This document shows, one piece after another, positions 63,879 to 64,000 of a DNA stretch of 64,000 bases. The notes below the pieces were generated by a model. That model was not told the origin of the DNA and did not search any database. It saw only the letters and a list, made by a program, of their open reading frames with translations. Within the stretch, counting starts at the first letter, position 1. Each line of letters begins with the position of its first letter. Made by a program: the position numbers and the translations under genes. Source of the DNA: Streptomyces hygroscopicus (GTDB lineage: Bacteria > Actinomycetota > Actinomycetes > Streptomycetales > Streptomycetaceae); the NCBI RefSeq assembly GCF_026168105.1, contig NZ_LBMW01000011.1:1-64000 (forward strand). Reading direction: 5' to 3'.

Positions 63879-64000
63879 GTGAGGATCAAGCGCACCACCC
63901 CCACAAGCGGTATCGCGAGACGGACCCGGCTGATCGCCGTGGCAGCCGGTCTCGTGGCCGCGGCCGCGTTCGCCGTCCCCAGCGCGAGCGCCGGCGAGGC
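63879..64000 (+). CDS. Secreted protein, N-terminal part only (runs off the window)
   Basis: GTG 63879 follows TTGGAGGG by 8 bases. The 40 readable codons give VRIKRTTPTSGIARRTRL, then a hydrophobic helix and a cleavage site at PSASA, a Sec or Tat-like signal peptide. The start resembles those of Streptomyces S1-family (streptogrisin-like) proteases, but the mature part lies beyond the window, so this is a guess. Confidence 0.7.
   Translation, partial: MRIKRTTPTSGIARRTRLIAVAAGLVAAAAFAVPSASAGE

Overview
The window is chromosomal DNA from a Streptomyces-like actinomycete. GC content is very high, GTG and TTG starts are frequent, and genes often overlap by 4 nt (ATGA or GTGA). The gene families and their order (tlyA-nadK-recN, ald-ParA-scpA-scpB, aroH-tyrA-cmk-plsC-der, sflA) are typical of the Streptomyces chromosome core. 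From memory the order resembles the S. coelicolor SCO179x to SCO174x stretch, read in the descending direction; this was not checked against a database. No intact insertion sequence, integrase, phage module or CRISPR array was seen.

Layout. Positions 1-302 hold the end of an rRNA operon (23S 3' tip, 5S, terminator). 0.36-4.7 kb: an RDD/RGG-rich TPR protein, a DUF1015 protein and a NagD-like HAD phosphatase. 4.8-7.8 kb: a FecCD-FecCD-FecE iron-siderophore importer behind a DtxR/DmdR-type iron box. 7.8-19.3 kb: an SCP2-like protein, tlyA, nadK, recN, an MraY/WecA-like membrane protein, a GT4 glycosyltransferase, a PucR regulator, a BBE-type flavoprotein and a GH15 glycosidase. 19.8-25.8 kb: pyrG, an ADP-ribose-type Nudix hydrolase, an NB-ARC/TPR protein and ald. 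26-31.2 kb: a chromosome-organisation operon (ParA-like ATPase, ribbon-helix-helix protein, ScpA, ScpB, rRNA pseudouridine synthase). 31.3-33.1 kb: an NrtR-like Nudix regulator and an ADP-ribosylglycohydrolase behind a promoter that carries a perfect palindrome. 33.1-38.3 kb: a Rieske lipoprotein, aroH, tyrA, cmk, a PlsC-like acyltransferase and der. 38.3-40.9 kb: two conserved hypotheticals and an Rpf-LysM resuscitation-promoting factor with a structured leader.

40.9-47.1 kb holds a rearranged branched-chain amino-acid-type ABC system: LivF, a single LivH-LivM-LivG fusion, a small membrane protein and, divergently, a lipoprotein and a substrate-binding lipoprotein. From 47 kb on, the sequence is more accessory. 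It contains an internally deleted GT4 gene, a WYL regulator with its own inverted repeat, an I78-type inhibitor, a PAP2 phosphatase, a GT-C mannosyltransferase-like protein, an MFS exporter, a glutaryl-CoA-dehydrogenase-like enzyme, SepF-like SflA, a DUF5685 protein with a cysteine-rich tail, and a nitrate-sensor-type histidine-kinase homologue that looks catalytically dead. The end is an eroded operon: a permease N-terminal scrap, an FAD/NAD(P)-binding protein, a flavin-monooxygenase scrap and DUF1684. The window closes inside a secreted-protein gene.

The most noteworthy items are the LivHMG triple fusion paired with a LivF whose Walker A lysine is arginine, the self-regulated NrtR/ADP-ribosylglycohydrolase unit, the ParA-RHH-ScpAB operon with a repeat-expanded ScpA, the iron box abutting a probably leaderless importer gene, the Cys-rich DUF5685 protein behind a direct-repeat promoter, and three genes with the same pattern of large internal or C-terminal loss in the last 17 kb.
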